Part shown: positions 19,272 through 27,714 of the stretch, piece by piece
Numbering within the stretch: the first letter of the stretch is position 1
Layout of the letters: each line of letters starts with the position of its first letter
From: Thermohalobaculum sp963721105
GTDB lineage: Bacteria; Pseudomonadota; Alphaproteobacteria; Rhodobacterales; Rhodobacteraceae
Reading direction: 5' to 3'
Length of the DNA stretch: 64,000 nt
NCBI GenBank assembly: GCA_963721105.1
Contig: CAVRHY010000004.1
Coordinates: 310,001-374,000 of the forward strand
Notes under the pieces: model-generated
Database searches by the model: none
Told to the model about the DNA's origin: nothing
The model's input: the letters and a program-made list of their open reading frames with translations, nothing else
Made by a program: the position numbers and the translations under genes

Positions 19272-20510
19272 TCAGCCGACCACGTTGTGATCCGGCCCGT
19301 AGGGGAAACCGGTGATGTTCTCGGAGCCCTCTTCGGTGACGACCAGGATATCGTGCTCGCGGTAGCCGCCGGCGCCGGGCTGGCCCTCGGGGATGGTCAG
19401 CATCGGTTCCATCGAGACGACCATGCCGGGTTCCAGCACCGTGTCGACGTCCTCGCGCAGTTCCAGACCGGCCTCGCGCCCGTAGTAGTGCGAGAGGATG
19501 CCGAAGCTGTGGCCGTAGCCGAAGGTGCGGTACTGCAGCAGGTCGCGCCCGGCGAGGAACTCGTTCAGCCGCGCCGTGATGCCCGAGCAGGTGGCGCCGG
19601 GGCGGATCAGCGACAGGCCCAGCTCGTGGGTCGCCACGTTGGCCTGCCAGACCGCCAGGCTGGCCGGGTCCGGCTCGCCCAGGAACAGCGTGCGCTCGAG
19701 CGCCGTGTAGTAGCCCGAGATCATCGGGAAGCAGTTCAGGCTGAGGATGTCGCCGGGCGTGACGGCCCGCGCCGTGACGGGGTTGTGCGCGCCGTCGGTG
19801 TTCGGGCCGGACTGGAACCAGACCCAGCTGTCGCGGTACTCGGCGTCGGGGAAGCGCCGGGCGATCTCCAGCTCCATGGCGTCGCGGCCGGCGATGGCGA
19901 TGTCGATCTCGCGCGCGCCGGGGCGGATCGCGTCGCGGATCGCCTCGCCGCCGAGGTCGGCGGTGGCGGCGCCGGCGCGGATCAGCTCGATCTCGGCCGG
20001 GGACTTCTTCATGCGCTGGCGCATGGTGGCCGGCGCGATGTCGGCGCGGCGGGCCGGCACGAGATGCCGGTCGAGCTCGGCCGAGCGGGCGAGCGTCAGG
20101 TGATCGGCCTCGACGCCGATGGCGCGCCCCGTGCCGGTCACCGAGCGGACCGCCAGCCAGAAGTTCTCGCGACCCCAGTCGGTGTAGGTCAGCGCATCGC
20201 CGTGGCAGCGCCGCCAGGGCTGGCCCTGGTCGATGCCGGCGCCGATCGTCACGCTGTCGGAGTCGGTGACGACCAGCCCGAACGGGCGGCCGAAGGCACA
20301 GTAGAGAAAGCCGGAATAATAGGCGACGTTCTGCATCGACGTCAGCACGCACGCGTCGAGGCCCTGCTCGCGCATGGCGCGGCGGAGCCCGGCCAGCCGA
20401 GTGTCGTACTCCGCGGGCGCGAAGGGCAGGGGGGCCTTGGCGCCGTTGCGAACGCGGTCGAAGGCGGGGCGGTTGGGGGAAGGGCGGTGGGTGATCGTGT
20501 CGAGTGTCAT
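19272..20510 (-). CDS. Creatinase (creatine amidinohydrolase)
   Basis: Hydrolyses creatine to sarcosine and urea. The 412 residues follow Pseudomonas creatinase along the whole length: YSGFLYCAFGRPFGLVVT, GQPWRRCHGD, WFQSGPNTDGAHNPVT with the catalytic histidine (His242 here, His232 in P. putida), DILSLNCFPMISGYYTALER, QYRTFGYGHSFGILSHYYGR and GAGGYREHDILVV. These segments separate it from ordinary prolidases, which need metal. ATG 20510 follows GGAGG. No creatininase or sarcosine oxidase gene is nearby, so the pathway partners would be elsewhere. Substrate specificity by sequence is strong but a related guanidino acid cannot be excluded. Confidence 0.88.
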   Translation of the reverse strand: MTLDTITHRPSPNRPAFDRVRNGAKAPLPFAPAEYDTRLAGLRRAMREQGLDACVLTSMQNVAYYSGFLYCAFGRPFGLVVTDSDSVTIGAGIDQGQPWRRCHGDALTYTDWGRENFWLAVRSVTGTGRAIGVEADHLTLARSAELDRHLVPARRADIAPATMRQRMKKSPAEIELIRAGAATADLGGEAIRDAIRPGAREIDIAIAGRDAMELEIARRFPDAEYRDSWVWFQSGPNTDGAHNPVTARAVTPGDILSLNCFPMISGYYTALERTLFLGEPDPASLAVWQANVATHELGLSLIRPGATCSGITARLNEFLAGRDLLQYRTFGYGHSFGILSHYYGREAGLELREDVDTVLEPGMVVSMEPMLTIPEGQPGAGGYREHDILVVTEEGSENITGFPYGPDHNVVG

Positions 20511-20941
20511 GGCGACCTCCGCTGGAGGCCGCGAGCCGGGCCTCCGAAGAGTCCGGGCGTACAGGACGGGAGTGCGGGCCTGGCGCGATGAGCGGAGAGC
20601 CCGTGGCGACGCCATCGCCACGGCGGAGATATCGCACAGGGGTGCCGTCGGGGCAAGGGGTGGCGCCGCCAGGCGCCGGATCGGCGCGAGGGTGACGGAA
20701 TGCGGGCTGGTCGCCCGCAGGAGACATGCGCTCGGTCTGCCGCCGCGCCGGGGCGCGGCCATCGGGCGAGCCCGCCGGACGCATCGGCGCCCGCGCGACG
20801 GGCGGCTGGGCGCTGGCAGGAGCGGCGCGGGGCGTCTGGGGGGTGACGATGGGAGGAACGGTACTGGGGAAGGCCCGACGGGGTCGGGCCGGCGCCCGGT
20901 GCAAGAGGGAGAGCGTCGCGCCCCGCGCGGGGGGCGGCCGG
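20511..20941. other. Intergenic region upstream of creatinase
   Basis: About 430 bases between the creatinase start and the stop of the phospholipase D gene. No convincing coding frame, repeat or terminator is seen; the creatinase promoter should be here. Confidence 0.5.
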
Positions 20942-22609
20942 TCAGACGGCTTCGTCGGGGAGGAACGGGACGTCCATGCCGAGTTTCTCGGCCTCGTCGG
21001 CGTTGTGCGTGACGATGAAGCCGGTGCGCTCGGCCGGGGGGCGGGAGGCGTTGTCGTGCGCCCAGCGGCGCCAGGCGGCGGCGGCGGTGTCGAGGTCGTA
21101 ATACACTTCGCCGGCGCCCTCGGGCAGCCAGTGGTCGAACAGGCGGCGGCGGAGGCTGGCGGCTTGCTCGGGGACGGTGCAGACGACCCCTGCCTCGGTG
21201 TCCCAGCGCAGGCTGCGGCCGTTCAGGTTGGCCGAGCTGACGATCGCCTGCCGGTCGTCGACGACGATCACCTTGGCGTGGACGTAGATGATCGCCGCGT
21301 CGTGCGTCGTGTCGCGGCCGTCCGAGTCGCGGGCGCGCGGGCGGGCCGGCGTGACAATGGCGCAGCGCTCGCCGAACGCCCCCTCGACGGAGGCGACGCA
21401 CTCCGAGTGCAGCGCCTCGCCGAAGCGCTCGGGCAGGCCGTGCTTGTCCTGGAAGGCGACCTGTTCCGGCGCGGCGGGCAGCACCATGATCAGGCCGAGC
21501 TCCGGCACTTCGCGCGCCGCCTTCGCCAGCGCGTCGGCGATCGTGGCGCTGCGCAGGAACTGGCTCTCCACGTAGATCAGCCGCCGCGCCGCGCCGATCA
21601 GGCGGAGATGCGCCGCCTCGATCTCGGCGCAGTGCGTCACCGGCGAGAGGCCGAGCCAGGACCGCTGATTGTCCGAGACGGTCCGGACGAGCTGCAGGCC
21701 CTCGGCGGCGGTTTCGTCGGTGGGGCCGGGGGCGGGCAGGTGGCTGGCCGGCAGGGGCAGCTTGCCGGCGCCCGGCGGCGCGTTCCGCGTCTGCTGACGA
21801 CGCAGCCTCGCCATGCGCTTGCGGGCGCGGTTCCAGCCGTCGGCGACGTGGCGGGCGATGTCCCGCGCTACCGGGCCGTCGACGAGAACCGAGACATCGT
21901 GCCAGGTCTCCTCTGCCGGGCGGTCGTGGGACTTGCCGTCCCAGCGCCGTTCGTTGATGTCGAGCCCGCCAACGATCGAGCGCTCGCCGTCGAAGACCGC
22001 GATCTTCTGGTGGTGCGTCACCGGGTAGAGCCGCGGCAGGCGGGCAGCGCGCCAGCGTAGCCGGCCGGACCGGCTGAGCCACAGGTGGCGCCAGATGCCC
22101 GGCCGCTGGAGGAAATGCCGGCGGCGTTCGTCGGGGGCCATGTCGTTCAGCGCGCGGCGCTGGCCTTCCAGGCGCATCATCGCCGGGACCCAGAGGCCGT
22201 ACTGCAGGCCGCGCCCGACGCGCGCCTCGTGGCGGATCGGCAGGATCTCGATGTCCCCGGCGCCGATCAGGTCGGCGAAAACGAAGAACGAGCGCCAGGT
22301 CTTCTCGTGCAGGCCGGCGGCGACGATGGGGTCGAAATCGGCCAGCGCGATACGCACCGAGACGCCCTGCTCGAGCTTGCGCCGCAGGAGCTCGCGCCAG
22401 GTTTCGCAGGGGATCTCGGGGCTGCGGATGCGGGTCGACGGCTCGAAGATGCGGTAGGCCATCCAGATCGAGCGTTCGGCCGCCCATGCCTGGCGCTCGA
22501 GGGCGGGGAAGACCTCCTCGGCGGTGATCAGCGGCTCGAAAGCCCCGGCCGGGCGGATGGGCCGGTGGCCGTCCCTGCCTGGCGCGTCCGATCGCGTCTC
22601 CGCCACCAT
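20942..22609 (-). CDS. Phospholipase D / phosphatidyltransferase family protein
   Basis: Two-HKD enzyme that hydrolyses or exchanges phosphodiester head groups, probably on membrane lipids. The first motif is VTHHQKIAVFDGERSIVGGLD (about residue 210) and the second YVHAKVIVVDDRQAIVSSANL (about residue 450); both have the His, Lys and Asp. There is no signal peptide or membrane anchor, and the C-terminal DTAAAAWRRWAHDNA resembles PLD enzymes of the transphosphatidylase type rather than ClsA. About 555 residues. It starts 5 bases after the stop of the Crp/Fnr gene, so the two are one transcript. Confidence 0.85.
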   Translation of the reverse strand: MVAETRSDAPGRDGHRPIRPAGAFEPLITAEEVFPALERQAWAAERSIWMAYRIFEPSTRIRSPEIPCETWRELLRRKLEQGVSVRIALADFDPIVAAGLHEKTWRSFFVFADLIGAGDIEILPIRHEARVGRGLQYGLWVPAMMRLEGQRRALNDMAPDERRRHFLQRPGIWRHLWLSRSGRLRWRAARLPRLYPVTHHQKIAVFDGERSIVGGLDINERRWDGKSHDRPAEETWHDVSVLVDGPVARDIARHVADGWNRARKRMARLRRQQTRNAPPGAGKLPLPASHLPAPGPTDETAAEGLQLVRTVSDNQRSWLGLSPVTHCAEIEAAHLRLIGAARRLIYVESQFLRSATIADALAKAAREVPELGLIMVLPAAPEQVAFQDKHGLPERFGEALHSECVASVEGAFGERCAIVTPARPRARDSDGRDTTHDAAIIYVHAKVIVVDDRQAIVSSANLNGRSLRWDTEAGVVCTVPEQAASLRRRLFDHWLPEGAGEVYYDLDTAAAAWRRWAHDNASRPPAERTGFIVTHNADEAEKLGMDVPFLPDEAV

Positions 22610-22614
22610 CCAGC

Positions 22615-23358
22615 CTAGAGGCTGACCGCGGCCTGACGCCTCGGCCGGACCCGCGTGAAATGCAGGTAGCCCTGCTCGAACCCCGCCGTCCGCTCGAGCC
22701 GGCGGCGGTCGGTGATGCGCAGCAGGCCCTGGCGGAACTGGATGATGCCGTCGCGGTCGAGCGCGCGCAGCGTCTTGTTGGTGTGGACGAGGCTGGTGCC
22801 GAGGATGTCGGCGAAGTCCTCCTGCGTCAGCGGGATCAGCAGCTCGTCGCCCATGCGGCCGTTGACGATCTCGATCCGGCTGACGATCTCGCAGAGCACG
22901 TGCGCGGTTCGCGCCCGGACGCTGCGCCGGCCGAGCGAGACGATGCGCTCGGCCAGCATGCTCTCCTCGTGCGTCGAGACCCAGAAGAGCGCCGCCGCCA
23001 GCGACGGGTCGCGGCCGAGCACGGCGCGAAGCCGCTCGGGGCGGATGTGGAACGCCTCCACGTCGGTCTTGGCGACGATGTCGAAATCCGAGTTCTCGTG
23101 GATCATCGCGTTCAGGCACAGCAGGTCGCCCGGCATGGCGACGTTGACGATCTGGCGCGAGCCGTCCTCGAGAATGCGCGAGCGGAGCGCCCAGCCATTG
23201 CGGATCAGGTAGATGCCGCCATAGGCTTGGGCGTTCTCGGCGATGGGTTCCTTCGGCGCGAAGCTGCGCACGTCGGAGCAGAGCCTGACAAGATCCCTGC
23301 CGGTCTCCTCGGACGCCTCGAAGAACCCCGACAACTTCCTCGTCAGCGCATGGACCAT
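22615..23358 (-). CDS. Crp/Fnr family transcriptional regulator
   Basis: One-component regulator of 247 residues. The N-terminal cyclic-nucleotide-type beta-roll includes GGIYLIRNGWALRSRILEDG, QIVNVAMPGDLLCL and FDIVAKTDVEAFHI; a dimerisation helix follows, then a winged helix with PLTQEDFADILGTSLVHTNKTLRAL as recognition motif. There is no FNR cysteine cluster near the N-terminus, so it is not an iron-sulfur FNR. It precedes and probably co-expresses a phospholipase D gene. Effector unknown. Confidence 0.87.
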   Translation of the reverse strand: MVHALTRKLSGFFEASEETGRDLVRLCSDVRSFAPKEPIAENAQAYGGIYLIRNGWALRSRILEDGSRQIVNVAMPGDLLCLNAMIHENSDFDIVAKTDVEAFHIRPERLRAVLGRDPSLAAALFWVSTHEESMLAERIVSLGRRSVRARTAHVLCEIVSRIEIVNGRMGDELLIPLTQEDFADILGTSLVHTNKTLRALDRDGIIQFRQGLLRITDRRRLERTAGFEQGYLHFTRVRPRRQAAVSL

Positions 23359-23803
23359 GGCACGCGATCCCGTTGATGCTCCGAGAAGCGCCTCGACGCC
23401 CTCCCCTCGACCGGAGAATACGGGCGGCCCGACCGGAAAGGCAATAACAGGAAATCAGCGCGACCGCCGGCGTGTCGTGCCATCGGTGGCCTGGTCGGCG
23501 CCGCGCTCGGCGCCCCGTTCGGCGACTGCGGCCGGAGCGGTTGATGCGGGGGAGAGGTGGTTGCTGGTTCCGGGGCAATCCGGCCTCCCTGGCCGGCCTC
23601 CCTGGGCCCCGAGTCCCTGGGCCCGAGTCCCTTGGGCCCCGTGTCCCTGGCGAGGCGTCCCCGGCCCCTTTTGCCGGGCGCCGGCGACACGCGGCCTCGC
23701 GGCAACACCGCTCGGCTGGCGTTGGTTCAAGCAGCGCCTGCCGAATCGGTCGCGCGTGGATGAGCGGGCGCGGGCCGACGACAATTCGTCAGGCGGCGCG
23801 GGC
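23359..23803. other. Intergenic region with GC-rich tandem repeats
   Basis: About 445 bases between the histidine kinase stop and the Crp/Fnr start. It holds the tandem array listed separately and no convincing gene; the Crp/Fnr promoter should lie at its left side near 23359-23460. Confidence 0.5.
23581..23650. repeat. Imperfect 12-16-bp tandem repeat, CCGAGTCCCTGGGC type
   Basis: Four to five imperfect units built around TCCCTGG (CGGCCTCCCTGG, then CCCCGAGTCCCTGGG, CCCGAGTCCCTTGGG, CCCCGTGTCCCTGG). It is non-coding and lies downstream of the kinase. Confidence 0.65.
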
Positions 23804-25534
23804 CTAGCGGACAGCGGTTTGCACCTGCGCCGGTTCGGTGCCGTCGACGACGCCGGCGCCGCGCGGCAGGACCGGCGCCGTCAGCACCAGCCGGAACGAG
23901 GTGGCGTCGACGATCTTCTTGAAGTCGCCGTCGATCTGGGTGGCGAAGCTGCGCAGCAGCCGCATGCCCAACCGCTGCTGCTCGCCGGTCTCGGGCAGCG
24001 GGGTGGCATGCTGCATGGCGTTGCGGATCTCGAGGACGAAGAACCGGCCCTCGATGCGCAGGATGACGTCGATCGCGTGCTTTCCCGTCTGCGGGATGGC
24101 GTGCTTGAAGACGTTGCTGATCGCCTCGGTCAGGAACAGCGCGACCGGCGTGGCGATCCGCAAATCGACGACGAGCGAGGCGAGCTGGTAGCGGAACGTG
24201 ACGTCGGCGTTGACCGGGGCCATCGACACCTTCAGCCGCTCGCAGATGTCGCGCACCAGTTCGTCCAGCGGGATGCGGTCGAGCTCCTCGCTGCCGTAGA
24301 GGTGCTGGTGCACGACCGCCAGGCTCTGGACGCGATCCTCGAGGAAGCGCAGCGCCTCGCGCTCCTCGGGCGACCTGGCGCGGCGGAGCTGGATGTTGAT
24401 GAGGCTGGTCACCATCTGCAGGTTGTTCTTCACCCGGTGGTGGATCTCGAGGATCAGGTTCTTCTGGTGCTCGAGCGCCTCGCGCATCTCGGCGTCGCGG
24501 TCCTGCAGGTTGCTGGCCATGACGCGGATCGTGTCGCCGAGCGCGCGGATCTCGCGCGGGGCATTGTCGAGCGGACGGATCTCGGAGTTGAGATCGCCGA
24601 CGCCGATCCGCGCGGCGGCGCGCGAGAGGTACGAGACGTGCCGCGTGACCAGCTTGTCCATCGAGACGTAGGCGACAACGACGGCGATCAGCCAGAGCAG
24701 AAGCGGGCCGAGCACTGCGAGCCCGGCCGTGCTGCCGACGACGTCGAACAGACCCGATTTCGGCACCGAGGCGATGGCCCAGAGCTGGCCATCGACCAGC
24801 GGCTGGCTGATGTAGAGGCGCTGGGTGCCGCGCGCCGAGACGCCGGGCAGCGACCGGCCGACCGGGCCGAGCAGCGGGCCGACATCGTGCGGCAGCCACT
24901 CGACCCCGCCGGGCGCGCTGTCGGCGACCAGGCCGCCGACGGCATCGACGACGCCGTAGATGCGCCGGTCAGAGCCTCGCGCCGCCAGCGAGCGGAGCTG
25001 CGCCAGGTCCAGCTCGGCGACGACGGCGAACGCCTCGGGCCGCATGAAGACGGTGGGGTGGAGTGCAATGGCGCGCCATGCGCCTTCGTTGCCGACATCG
25101 TTATCCAGGCTGAAGGTCGCCTGCGGGTTGGCGACGAAGACGCGCCAGCGCGGCAGGTCGCGGGCGACGTCCCAGTTCGCGCCGCAGACGGTCTTGCCCC
25201 TGGCGTCCAGCAGAGCCGCGCGGCGCAGGTCGGGCCGTTCGGCGGCAAGCTCGGTCAGCGCCTCGCCGCAGCGGCCGGTCTCGAGGAAGGCCTGCTCGGC
25301 CTCGTCGGCGGCGACGGCGAGGCTGCTGCGCAGCTGCTGGAGCGCGTCGCGCTCGCGCAGCGCGGTCGCGCGCATCTCGCTGGCAAAGACGGCCTCGCGC
25401 TGCGAGATCTCGTCGTTGGCGCCCGACACCGCCTGCAGGATGGCGACAAGCCCAGCCGGCGCCATCGCGACCGCAATGACCAATGCCAGTTGCGATCGGA
25501 GCCGCCTTGGCACCTGGAACCATCTCCCTCGCAC
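23804..25534 (-). CDS. HisKA_2-type sensor histidine kinase of the general stress response
   Basis: Likely phosphorylates PhyR. Layout, counting from GTG 25534: membrane segment LALVIAVAMAPAGLVAILQAV (about residues 16-36), an extracytoplasmic sensor domain of about 225 residues, a second membrane segment LAVLGPLLLWLIAVVVAYVS (about 272-291), HAMP-like linker, then HisKA_2 with the phospho-histidine in HHRVKNNLQMVTSLI (about His366) and an HATPase domain with AISNVFKHAIP. Start is uncertain: GTG 25534 or GTG 25513 (after GAGGGAGA); the frame is open to 25621, overlapping ecfG. Position right behind nepR-ecfG supports the role. Confidence 0.88.
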   Translation of the reverse strand: MRGRWFQVPRRLRSQLALVIAVAMAPAGLVAILQAVSGANDEISQREAVFASEMRATALRERDALQQLRSSLAVAADEAEQAFLETGRCGEALTELAAERPDLRRAALLDARGKTVCGANWDVARDLPRWRVFVANPQATFSLDNDVGNEGAWRAIALHPTVFMRPEAFAVVAELDLAQLRSLAARGSDRRIYGVVDAVGGLVADSAPGGVEWLPHDVGPLLGPVGRSLPGVSARGTQRLYISQPLVDGQLWAIASVPKSGLFDVVGSTAGLAVLGPLLLWLIAVVVAYVSMDKLVTRHVSYLSRAAARIGVGDLNSEIRPLDNAPREIRALGDTIRVMASNLQDRDAEMREALEHQKNLILEIHHRVKNNLQMVTSLINIQLRRARSPEEREALRFLEDRVQSLAVVHQHLYGSEELDRIPLDELVRDICERLKVSMAPVNADVTFRYQLASLVVDLRIATPVALFLTEAISNVFKHAIPQTGKHAIDVILRIEGRFFVLEIRNAMQHATPLPETGEQQRLGMRLLRSFATQIDGDFKKIVDATSFRLVLTAPVLPRGAGVVDGTEPAQVQTAVR

Positions 25535-25541
25535 GGCGGCG

Positions 25542-26093
25542 TCAGGCCGACCGCGCCGTCTTCGCTCTTTCTGCCAGCGCCGCGGGCGCGTCCTCCTCCG
25601 CCACGATCCCATCGGTCTCACCGAGCAGGTGCGAGAGGCGTTGGCGTGCCCGGCTGACCCGGCTTTTCACTGTGCCGGCGGCGACGCCGCAGATCTCGCC
25701 CGCCTCCTCGTACGAGAAACCGGAGGCTCCCACCAGAATCAGCGCCTCGCGCTGTTCCGCATTCAACTCGTTGAGCGCGCTGCGCAGGTCTCGCACGGCC
25801 ATGTGGCCGTCCTGCGGCGCCTTCACCGAAAGCTCGGCTGTCATCTTGCCATCGACGTCCTCGACCTCTCGCTTGCGCTTGCGCAGCTCGGAATAATATG
25901 TGTTGCGGAGGATGGTAAAGAGCCAGGCGCGGATGTTGGTTCCGGGCTGGAAGCTCTGCTGCTTCTCCCATGCCTTCACCAAGGTTTCCTGCACCAGGTC
26001 CTCGGCGCGGACCTCGTCGCGGATCAGCGTGCGGGAGAAGGCGCGGAGCGGACGGATGGCCTCGATCAGCTCGCCACGAAACGGATCGCTCAT
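25542..26093 (-). CDS. ecfG: ECF sigma factor EcfG (general stress response)
   Basis: Sigma factor of the alphaproteobacterial general stress response, released when phospho-PhyR captures NepR. The 183 residues have region 2 (RTLIRDEVRAEDLVQETLVKAW, then RAWLFTILRNTYYSELRKRKRE) and region 4 (LNAEQREALILVGASGFSYEEAGEI then GTVKSRVSRARQRL). Overlaps nepR by ATGA at 26090, so anti-sigma and sigma are translationally coupled. Expected to recognise GGAAC-N16/17-CGTT, sites of which occur in this window. Confidence 0.95.
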   Translation of the reverse strand: MSDPFRGELIEAIRPLRAFSRTLIRDEVRAEDLVQETLVKAWEKQQSFQPGTNIRAWLFTILRNTYYSELRKRKREVEDVDGKMTAELSVKAPQDGHMAVRDLRSALNELNAEQREALILVGASGFSYEEAGEICGVAAGTVKSRVSRARQRLSHLLGETDGIVAEEDAPAALAERAKTARSA

Positions 26094-26287
26094 CGTTTTC
26101 GCTCGACTTCGTCCAGCTTGCGCAAAAGCTCCAGCAACTCGTCGGGCAGCGGCTCGTCGGCTATGCCATCATAGAGGCTTCGCAGTTCCTCGACGATGGG
26201 ATCGTCTTCCAGGGTGCCGGCGGACGACTGGCCGCTGGCGTTTTCCGGCCCTCCCCCGGACCGCAAGTCACGTCGCTGGGTCTGCAT
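26090..26287 (-). CDS. nepR: Anti-sigma factor NepR
   Basis: Small anti-sigma factor that holds EcfG inactive and is titrated by phosphorylated PhyR. The 65-residue protein has a disordered N-terminus and the NepR helix region IVEELRSLYDGIADEPLPDE followed by LLELLRKLDE. ATG 26287 is the only reasonable start. Transcribed from the minus-strand EcfG promoter at 26382-26406 about 95 bases upstream, which makes it autoregulated. Confidence 0.95.
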   Translation of the reverse strand: MQTQRRDLRSGGGPENASGQSSAGTLEDDPIVEELRSLYDGIADEPLPDELLELLRKLDEVERKR

Positions 26288-26375
26288 TCGAAACCGCCTC
26301 TGCCAAAAACTGCCTGCCGGGCCTATATGATGTTAAGCATACAAGATAAGGCCGCACATGCGATAATCCCCGGTG

Positions 26376-26400
26376 GGAACCAACGCCCGATAGCCGCGTT
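26376..26400 (+). promoter_or_regulatory. EcfG-dependent promoter of phyR
   Basis: GGAAC (26376-26380), 16-base spacer, CGTT (26397-26400): a perfect match to the general stress response consensus, ending 39 bases before the phyR ATG. It overlaps the opposite promoter almost completely because the region is an inverted repeat. Confidence 0.88.
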
Positions 26401-26406
26401 GGTTCC
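26382..26406 (-). promoter_or_regulatory. EcfG-dependent promoter of nepR-ecfG
   Basis: On the minus strand GGAAC (26406-26402), 16-base spacer, CGTT (26385-26382). A perfect consensus, overlapping the phyR promoter within a 12-bp-arm, 9-base-loop palindrome (26375-26407). Confidence 0.88.
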
Positions 26407-26439
26407 CCGCCGGTCAAAGGTACGGGGAGCAGGGACTAC

Positions 26440-27261
26440 ATGAACGGAAACACGGCAGGCGGCACGCAGAATCTCTCGACCGTGATCGCGCCGCATCTGC
26501 CTTACCTGCGCCGCTTTGCGCGCGCGTTGTGTGGCAGCCAGCAATCGGGCGACGCCTTCGTCGCCTCGACTCTCGAGGCGGTGATCGAGGACCGCTCGAC
26601 GATCGACCCGCGCCTGCCGCCGCGGGTGGCGCTCTACCGGCTGTTCTACTCGATCTGGTCCAGCGTTCGCGTAGACGGCGTCGACGTCTCCGAGGAGACG
26701 CTCGATTCCGACGTCTCCCTGCTGAGCGGCCAGCAGGTCGCGCGGCTGACGCCGCAATCGCGGCGGCTGCTGCTGCTGACCTCGATCGAGGAGTTCAACC
26801 TCAAGGACGCCGCTGCGGTCATGAGCATCTCGACCGATGAGGCGGAAACCATGCTCCGCCACGCCAAGGAGGAACTGGCGCGCGAGCGCCGTGCCCGGGT
26901 GATGATCATCGAGGACGAGCCGATCATCGCCGTAGACATAGAGAGCATCGTGCTGGGCATGGGCCACGAGGTGGTCGGCATCGCGGACACGCGTCGCGAC
27001 GCCGTGGCGCTGGCATCCGAGAAGATGCCCGACCTGGTGCTGGCCGACGTTCAGCTTGCCGACGGATCGTCCGGCATAAGGGCGGTCGAGGAGATCCTGA
27101 CCGAAAGCTCGGTGCCGGTGGTCTTCATCACCGCCTATCCCGAGCGCCTGCTGACCGGCGACCGGCCCGAGCCGACCTATCTGGTAACCAAGCCGTTCCG
27201 GCCGGAAAGCGTCGAGGCGGCGATCGCGCAGGCGCTGTTCCACCACGCCCGCGACGACTGA
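26440..27261 (+). CDS. phyR: General stress response regulator PhyR
   Basis: Anti-anti-sigma switch: when phosphorylated, its sigma-like domain binds NepR and frees EcfG. The 273 residues have an EcfG-like N-terminal domain (about 10-150, lacking promoter-binding competence in the family) and a receiver domain (about 153-268) with acidic pocket IIEDEP (Asp159, Glu160), phospho-acceptor Asp203 in LVLADVQLADG, Thr231 in FITAY and Lys251 in VTKPF. Divergent from nepR-ecfG. ATG 26440 follows GGGGAGCAGGG. Confidence 0.96.
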   Translation: MNGNTAGGTQNLSTVIAPHLPYLRRFARALCGSQQSGDAFVASTLEAVIEDRSTIDPRLPPRVALYRLFYSIWSSVRVDGVDVSEETLDSDVSLLSGQQVARLTPQSRRLLLLTSIEEFNLKDAAAVMSISTDEAETMLRHAKEELARERRARVMIIEDEPIIAVDIESIVLGMGHEVVGIADTRRDAVALASEKMPDLVLADVQLADGSSGIRAVEEILTESSVPVVFITAYPERLLTGDRPEPTYLVTKPFRPESVEAAIAQALFHHARDD

Positions 27262-27301
27262 TCCGGCCGCGGCAGCCCTCGGGGCGCCGATCGGAGAACC
27301 A

Positions 27302-27335
27302 CGCCGGCCCCTGTGAGGGGCCGGCGTTTTCGTTT
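27302..27335 (+). terminator. Intrinsic terminator of phyR
   Basis: A perfect 10-bp stem CGCCGGCCCC / GGGGCCGGCG with loop TGTGA is followed by TTTTCGTTT, 41 bases after the phyR stop. Confidence 0.9.
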
Positions 27336-27420
27336 CGGGCTGCCGCGGCGCTGTTCGGGGCTGGCGGCGCCGTCTGCCTGCAGATCAGGACCGGCGCGCG
27401 GGGGAAGGCGGGATGGCACG

Positions 27421-27446
27421 GGAACAAATCTCCGGGCGGCCGGGTT
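27421..27446 (+). promoter_or_regulatory. Probable EcfG promoter of csbD
   Basis: GGAAC (27421-27425), 17-base spacer, GGTT (27443-27446); one mismatch from the -10 CGTT. It ends 36 bases before the csbD ATG, the same geometry as at phyR. Confidence 0.6.
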
Positions 27447-27482
27447 TCCGTCCTGCGGGAAATCACGCGCCAGGAGAAAGAC

Positions 27483-27698
27483 ATGAGCTGGGACACCGTC
27501 AAAGGCCAATGGAAGCAGATGAAGGGCGCGGTCAAGCAGCAGTGGGGCGACCTGACCGACGACGACCTGACGCGCATCGAGGGCGACCGCGATCGCCTGA
27601 TCGGCATTGTCCAGGAGCGTTACGGCGTCGCGAGGGATGAGGCGGACCGGCAGGTCCGCGACTGGGAATCGCGCCAGCGCCCGACCTCCGAACGCTGA
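27483..27698 (+). CDS. CsbD family stress protein
   Basis: A 71-residue hydrophilic helical protein of the CsbD family, a general stress marker from Bacillus to proteobacteria with no settled biochemical role. MSWDTVKGQWKQMKGAVKQQ opens the protein; LTDDDLTRIEGDRDRLIGIVQ is the conserved core. ATG 27483 follows AGGAGAAAG. A near-consensus EcfG site lies upstream, and a small membrane-protein gene follows after 16 bases in the same direction. Confidence 0.92.
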   Translation: MSWDTVKGQWKQMKGAVKQQWGDLTDDDLTRIEGDRDRLIGIVQERYGVARDEADRQVRDWESRQRPTSER

Positions 27699-27714
27699 GA
27701 AAAGGAGACAGCAG

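Noticed and set aside
19272..22487. A single minus-strand frame of over 1000 codons spanning creatinase and upstream sequence
   Set aside because: Only the part from ATG 20510 is creatinase; the rest reads antiparallel to or out of frame with the phospholipase D gene.
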